Shown here piece after piece: positions 6,650-10,169 of a DNA stretch of 10,169 bases (positions are counted from its first letter, which is position 1; each line of letters starts with the position of its first letter). The stretch is from an uncultured Rhodospirillales bacterium. Its GTDB lineage: Bacteria > Pseudomonadota > Alphaproteobacteria > Rhodospirillales > Defluviicoccaceae. The notes beneath the pieces are model-generated. The model had not been told where the DNA came from. It saw only the letters and a program-made list of their open reading frames with translations, and searched no databases. The DNA lies in contig CAKZLS010000354.1 in the NCBI GenBank assembly GCA_937127205.1, positions 1-10,169 on the forward strand, in the 5' to 3' direction. The position numbers and the translations under genes are program-made.

Positions 6650-7940
6650 ATCCAAGACACGAACCATCAAAGTTGGGGCCCTCGCGCGCGTAGAGGGAGA
6701 AGGCGCGCTCTATGTCCGGATCCGCGGCCAAGAGGTGACGGATGTTCAGTTCCAGATCTACGAACCGCCGCGCTTTTTCGAGGCTCTTCTGCAGGGGCGG
6801 ATGTTTGCCGAGGCCCCGGACATTACCGCGCGGATCTGCGGGATCTGTCCGATTGCCTACATGATGGGCGCAAGTCACGCGATGGAGGACGCACTCCGGA
6901 TCGAGGTCACCGGCGTGCTGAGAGACCTCCGCCGTTTGATTTATTGTGGCGAGTGGATCGAGAGCCACGTCCTGCATGCGGCGATGCTCCATGCACCCGA
7001 TTTTCTCGGAATGCAGGATGCCTTCGAGATCGCCCGCGGCCACCCCGATGTGGTCACCAAAGCCTTGTCTCTGAAGAAACTCGGCAACGAGATCCTGGAG
7101 GCGGTTGGCGGCCGCGCCGTCCATCCCGTCAACCTCAAGGTGGGCGGCTTCTACAAGGCGCCATCGCGGACGGCAATCCGCGCTCTCGTGGAACCGCTGA
7201 AGGAAGCGGTGGACTCCGCGCTTTACCTGACGCGGGCATTCGCCGCTTTCGATTTTCCGGACTACAATTACGACTATCAGTTCGTATCCATGCGGCATCC
7301 CGACGAGTACGCCATCCACGAAGGACGGATCATTTCAAGCCACGGTTTGGATATTCCGCCGAGCGCGTTTCTCGAACATTTCCGCGAGGAGCACGTGAAG
7401 CACTCCACCGCCTTGCAGGGAATGACGACCGATGGCGAGCGGTATCTGGTGGGGCCACTCGCGCGATATAGCAACAACTTCGACCAGTTATCGGACTTGG
7501 CCAAGGAGGCGGCCCGCGATGCCGGTCTCGGGCCGGTCTGTACAAATCCGTTTCAGAGCATCGTGGTGCGCATGGTGGAGGTGCTCTATGCCTGCCAGGA
7601 GGCGCTGCGGCTGGCCGAGGCATACGAGGAGCCGGATGCCTCCTGTGTCGAGGTGGTGGCCGGTGCGGGCGAAGGCCACGGCTGCACCGAAGCGCCGCGC
7701 GGCATCTGCTACCACACTTACCGGCTAGACGACGACGGCCGGATTTTGGGAGCGACGATCATCCCGCCCACGTCGCAGAACCAGAGGCAAATCGAGAACG
7801 ACGTCTTGGGCGTGGTCCAGGCCAACATGGACATGGCGGATAGCGACCTGCAATGGCGCTGCGAGCAAACCATCCGCAACTACGATCCGTGCATCTCGTG
7901 CTCCACGCATTTTCTCAATCTGACGGTCGATCGTGCGTGA
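6642..7940 (+). CDS. hydA: Group 3b [NiFe] hydrogenase alpha (large, catalytic) subunit
   Basis: Carries the NiFe(CN)2CO centre and catalyses H2 <-> 2H+ + 2e-. 432 aa. Seen: RVEGEG near the N-terminus (16-21); the L1 motif RICGICP (64-70) with C66 and C69; and the L2 motif NYDPCISCSTHF (413-424) with C417 and C420. All four Ni-binding cysteines are present, so it is a genuine hydrogenase rather than a NuoD-type relative. The last nine residues after H423 (FLNLTVDRA) match the position of the C-terminal peptide removed by the maturation protease after Ni insertion. Short length, NAD(P) partner genes and the CISC-x-TH L2 form point to group 3b rather than 3c or 3d. ATG 6642 overlaps the small-subunit end by 8 bp; AGGGA lies 11 nt upstream. 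The longer frame from 6582 is rejected because it would extend 68 bp into the small subunit. Confidence 0.96.
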   Translation: MTKSKTRTIKVGALARVEGEGALYVRIRGQEVTDVQFQIYEPPRFFEALLQGRMFAEAPDITARICGICPIAYMMGASHAMEDALRIEVTGVLRDLRRLIYCGEWIESHVLHAAMLHAPDFLGMQDAFEIARGHPDVVTKALSLKKLGNEILEAVGGRAVHPVNLKVGGFYKAPSRTAIRALVEPLKEAVDSALYLTRAFAAFDFPDYNYDYQFVSMRHPDEYAIHEGRIISSHGLDIPPSAFLEHFREEHVKHSTALQGMTTDGERYLVGPLARYSNNFDQLSDLAKEAARDAGLGPVCTNPFQSIVVRMVEVLYACQEALRLAEAYEEPDASCVEVVAGAGEGHGCTEAPRGICYHTYRLDDDGRILGATIIPPTSQNQRQIENDVLGVVQANMDMADSDLQWRCEQTIRNYDPCISCSTHFLNLTVDRA

Positions 7941-8403
7941 AGGGGGCAGACCCTCGACTTTGATCATAGGGGTTGGCAACCGTGACCGTGGCGATGACGG
8001 GGTAGGTCCGATTGCGGTCGACAGGTTGGTGGCAAAAGGGATCCCGGCCGTCGAACACTCCCATGATGGCGCGGCCTTAATCGATGTATGGGAGGGATGC
8101 GACAGGGTCATCCTGCTGGATGCAATGCGCTCGGGTGCGCAACCGGGAACCGTCCGCCGATTTGACGCCAGTGGGGAGCGGCTGCCGAAGGGCGCGTTCG
8201 CTGTTTCCAGCCATCTGTTTGGGCCGGTGGAGGCGGTGGAGACGGCCCGCGCATTGGGCCGTCTGCCGTCAAATCTGATCGTCTTTGGGATCGAGGGCGG
8301 GTCTTATGGATTTGGCGACCCGCTATCCCCGGCGGTCCAAGAGGCCATGCACGACCTAATAGACCGCATCATCAAGGAACTCACGAATAGTCATGAGCGA
8401 TGA
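7933..8403 (+). CDS. Hydrogenase maturation endopeptidase (HycI/HybD family)
   Basis: Ni-dependent protease that clips the C-terminal peptide from the large subunit after the NiFe site is assembled; cytoplasmic. 156 aa, the usual family size. Seen: GVGNRDRGDDGVG (13-25) with D21/D22 at the first metal-ligand position (Glu16 in E. coli HybD), LLDAM (61-65) with D63, SSHLF (92-96) with H94, and the C-terminal GIEGGSYGFGDPLSP (119-133). Start is GTG at 7933, overlapping the large-subunit end by 8 bp; there is no good Shine-Dalgarno sequence, so translation probably depends on coupling. No hypABCDEF genes lie in this window, so they must be elsewhere. Its 3' end overlaps the convergent GH57 gene by 23 bp. 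A dedicated protease in the operon fits the rule that each [NiFe] hydrogenase has its own. Confidence 0.93.
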   Translation: MREGGRPSTLIIGVGNRDRGDDGVGPIAVDRLVAKGIPAVEHSHDGAALIDVWEGCDRVILLDAMRSGAQPGTVRRFDASGERLPKGAFAVSSHLFGPVEAVETARALGRLPSNLIVFGIEGGSYGFGDPLSPAVQEAMHDLIDRIIKELTNSHER

Positions 8404-9847
8404 TGTCGTCGGCGCGCCGAATGATCTCCCGGCCATAGTCCGTCCACAGGCCCTGGCCCCAGTAGCGGTAACAACTGGTTTCGGCCGAAAGCAGATGGTA
8501 GAGCGCGTTGCGGAACCGGTCTTCGTCGGTGGGCGCCTTCTTCGCCAGCACCTGCTCGTTGAACCGTGCGCTCAATTTTTCCATCGGGCCGAGGATGTTG
8601 TCATACCCTTTGACCCAGGATAGATCGCTGGTCCAGCTACCGCCGTCCATGTGGAAGCGGTCGTCGGCACCCTTGCAGTCCTCGATCGCCTTGGCGAGTT
8701 TTTCCGGACCGGCGCCCGGCTTTATGCGGTCCCAGATCATTTTTTGAAACAGCGGCTGAACCGGCGGGAGGTCTTTCTCCTTGATGCCGGCCGCGAACAG
8801 GTGCTCGAGGTATTCGGTGGCATTCATCATCGGCGTGTCCGAACCCGAGGATTCGTGAACCACTTCCATGAACTTTGACGGGAATTCGTTCATCATCACC
8901 CCGCCGTTTTCGCCGTCGGCGATCTGTGTCACTAGAGGCGGAACGCTCTTGCCGGCCAGTTCCCAGCGGTCAAGCGATTTGGCTTCGTAATAGGGTTGCA
9001 TCTGGGCCACCAGCTTGGTGTCGGAACCCTGGGTCTTGATGATGGCGATAATCTCGGCGGTCTTGCCTTCGGAGTTCGTGCAAACCAGGCGATGGGGCAG
9101 GTGTTGTCTGTCGATCCCGCCGCCGTTTTCCGGGTTTTCTACCGTGTGTTCCTGAACCAGCACCCACTGGAAGCCGCAGTCCTTGAGCGTTTTCACGAAC
9201 TCGTAGGCGACGTCGGGATGGTTGGGCAGCGCCATCTCCGATGGTGAAAAGCCACGCACCCGGCCGAGCGCTTCCATCCCGAAGAGGGCCGCGAAATGCT
9301 GCTGCCATGCCTTGACGTGCAACCGGTAGTCCTGGACCGGCGTCGACGGCGCCACCGCGTGACCCCATGGACAACCAAGCCATTCGGCGGCGTGCCAATA
9401 ATCGGGATTGCAGGTGATGTTTTTCAGCGCGTCAATAACGTCGTTCAAGCCCATCTGTCGCATGCCGTGGAGCAAGGTGCCCGAGTACTCGAGCATGGCG
9501 CGCGGCTGCTTCCCCTCGCCGATCAACTGGGGGATGAACTCGCCGATGCGCTTGTAGCACCAAGCAAAGGCCGGAGCGTTATAGTTGTCTCCGATGTGTT
9601 GATTATCCCACATATCCTTGAGATTGCAGATAATCTCAGCGGTTTTGAGATCGCCTCCCCCGGCGGGGATCAACGGTTGGTGCATATGCAGAGCGATGGC
9701 GCAGGCGGACTTGATGCGTTCAAAATCGACGCTGCTGTCAGATCCGTAAACCGGCTTTTTGGCGGCAGCGCGGATTGCTTTTTCGACTTGTTTTTCGGAA
9801 CCGGCGAGATTGAGGGTGCCGTTGATGTATTCAGGTATAGCGGTCAT
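8381..9847 (-). CDS. GH57-family glycoside hydrolase (alpha-glucan-active, specificity unknown)
   Basis: 488 aa, no signal peptide, so probably intracellular. GH57 enzymes are retaining alpha-glucan-acting enzymes (amylases, 4-alpha-glucanotransferases, branching enzymes, amylopullulanases). Seen: motif 1 ALHMHQPLIP (52-61, with H54 and H56); GFSPSEMALPN (199-209) with E204 as likely nucleophile; QIADGENGG (308-316) with D311 as likely acid/base; and SWTSDLSWVKGYDN (404-417) plus ETSCYRYWGQGLW (456-468) towards the C-terminus. The substrate cannot be read from this, though the nearby glgB/glgX suggests glycogen or malto-oligosaccharides. Start chosen at 9847: the AGAAAG there is about 9 nt upstream, and the 34-codon upstream extension (to 9949) is basic and unlike the family. 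Monocistronic as far as visible; convergent with the hydrogenase operon. Confidence 0.88.
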   Translation of the reverse strand: MTAIPEYINGTLNLAGSEKQVEKAIRAAAKKPVYGSDSSVDFERIKSACAIALHMHQPLIPAGGGDLKTAEIICNLKDMWDNQHIGDNYNAPAFAWCYKRIGEFIPQLIGEGKQPRAMLEYSGTLLHGMRQMGLNDVIDALKNITCNPDYWHAAEWLGCPWGHAVAPSTPVQDYRLHVKAWQQHFAALFGMEALGRVRGFSPSEMALPNHPDVAYEFVKTLKDCGFQWVLVQEHTVENPENGGGIDRQHLPHRLVCTNSEGKTAEIIAIIKTQGSDTKLVAQMQPYYEAKSLDRWELAGKSVPPLVTQIADGENGGVMMNEFPSKFMEVVHESSGSDTPMMNATEYLEHLFAAGIKEKDLPPVQPLFQKMIWDRIKPGAGPEKLAKAIEDCKGADDRFHMDGGSWTSDLSWVKGYDNILGPMEKLSARFNEQVLAKKAPTDEDRFRNALYHLLSAETSCYRYWGQGLWTDYGREIIRRADDIIAHDYS

Positions 9848-9931
9848 TGCATCACGCTTTCTTTCTATTTGGTTGCGGCGATGGCATGGGAAGGGAACGT
9901 TTTCAAAAAGAGAACAACAAGGTGGCCGACG

Positions 9932-9953
9932 GCGTGTGTTACGTTTCACACGC
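9932..9953 (-). promoter_or_regulatory. Perfect 7-bp dyad with CRP-like half-site spacing upstream of GH57
   Basis: GCGTGTG-N8-CACACGC is a perfect inverted repeat. Its core TGTGT-N6-TCACA matches the CRP consensus TGTGA-N6-TCACA at nine of ten bases with the correct spacing. It sits 85-106 bp upstream of the chosen GH57 start. A CRP-family protein is the natural candidate binder, but the CNB protein in this window has no DNA-binding domain and cannot be it. Confidence 0.35.
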
Positions 9954-9960
9954 GTACAGA

Positions 9961-9988
9961 TTCATACAGCGATTGGGTGGCCACGCAA
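9961..9988 (-). promoter_or_regulatory. Weak sigma70-like promoter candidate for the GH57 gene
   Basis: Reading leftward, TTGCGT (9988-9983) and TATGAA (9966-9961) are separated by 16 bp. The -10 hexamer matches consensus at 4 of 6 positions and the -35 is poor. Initiation would fall near 9954, directly at the edge of the 9932-9953 dyad, an arrangement suited to an operator. Such weak matches arise easily by chance. Confidence 0.2.
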
Positions 9989-10061
9989 GGTGATAAACGC
10001 GAAGGCTGTTTCACCTTCTCGTTGCTAGAGAAATGCCGCCGGTTGCTGAGACCTGAGAGGG

Positions 10062-10107
10062 ATTGAGTCGCTGCTAAGCCGCGGTTCGCAGCGAAGAGAC
10101 GCTCAAT
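10062..10107. other. Two-part stem-loop (6 + 7 bp, asymmetric bulge)
   Basis: ATTGAG (10062-10067) pairs perfectly with CTCAAT (10102-10107), and directly inside it TCGCTGC (10068-10074) pairs with GCAGCGA (10088-10094), leaving a 7-nt one-sided bulge (10095-10101) and a 13-nt loop. No T-run follows on either strand, so it is not a standard intrinsic terminator. It could be an RNA structure at the end of a gene outside the window or an untranslated-region element for GH57. I do not recognise a known riboswitch. Confidence 0.3.
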
Positions 10108-10169
10108 AAGTACCGGGGTCGATGGTGTCGCCATCATTGGTGATTGCCATCGGGCACGAAGAAAGGCGA

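Larger units (their letters stand above)
9848..10169. other. Upstream region of the GH57 gene, no supported gene
   Basis: About 320 bp. I see no convincing coding frame; short minus-strand frames entering from the right edge (for example one ending at 10103) are too brief to assign. Inverted repeats are dense here: GCGTGTG-N8-CACACGC at 9932-9953, AAGGTGA-N17-TCACCTT at 9987-10017, a two-part stem at 10062-10107, and GATGG-N5-CCATC at 10121-10135. The region should contain the GH57 promoter and perhaps the end of a gene lying beyond 10169. Confidence 0.7.

Noticed and set aside
9848..9949. 34-codon N-terminal extension of the GH57 protein
   Set aside because: Basic, Cys/Pro-rich, unlike GH57 N-termini, and it would overlap the 9932-9953 dyad; the chosen start precedes sequence that reads as natural protein.
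9296..10066. Plus-strand 256-codon open frame over the GH57 gene
   Set aside because: Mostly antisense to a well-supported GH57 coding region, with no motif of its own.
10035..10070. TPP-like riboswitch suggested by GCTGAGA and ACCTGA words
   Set aside because: The words are not in the order or spacing of the THI-box and the rest of the conserved core is absent.

Overview
The window looks like a chromosomal segment of a free-living Gram-negative bacterium with moderately high GC. The proteins would fit a proteobacterium or a Nitrospirota-type chemolithotroph, but no phylogenetic marker is present, so the taxon is an inference. I see no rRNA, tRNA, CRISPR array, insertion sequence or phage gene. 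Nearly everything falls into two themes: glycogen/alpha-glucan metabolism on the minus strand and a soluble NAD(P)-linked [NiFe] hydrogenase on the plus strand.

Layout: (1) 1-2676, minus strand: glgB (branching enzyme, complete, with an unusual 40-residue tail) followed by the start of glgX (debranching enzyme, cut by the window edge). The two overlap by 23 bp. (2) 2677-3406: a roughly 730-bp divergent intergenic region. It holds a probable decayed DUF2934-type small gene with a Lys/Ala/Pro-rich tail and, next to the hydrogenase genes, two short perfect dyads overlapping a weak sigma70-like promoter. (3) 3407-8403, plus strand: a tightly packed six-gene operon. It encodes the beta (Fe-S), gamma (flavin/NAD(P)), delta (small, Fe-S) and alpha (large, NiFe) subunits of a group 3b 'sulfhydrogenase', with a DNA-binding-domain-free cyclic-nucleotide-binding (CNB) protein between beta and gamma, and a hydrogenase maturation endopeptidase at the end. 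(4) 8381-9847, minus strand: a GH57 glycoside hydrolase whose 3' end overlaps the protease gene by 23 bp. (5) 9848-10169: a non-coding upstream region with inverted repeats, one with CRP-like half-site geometry.

How the genes may work together: GlgB and GlgX build and trim glycogen, and the GH57 enzyme probably acts on the same class of alpha-glucan. A group 3b hydrogenase exchanges electrons between NAD(P)H and protons (or polysulfide in some characterised members). The inference is that reductant from stored glucan can be released as H2 under hypoxia, or that H2 can charge NAD(P)H. The hydrogenase operon sits physically inside the glucan locus. The most unusual item is the CNB protein: its phosphate-binding cassette lacks the usual Glu and it has no DNA-binding domain, so it may be a post-translational regulator or assembly partner of the hydrogenase.
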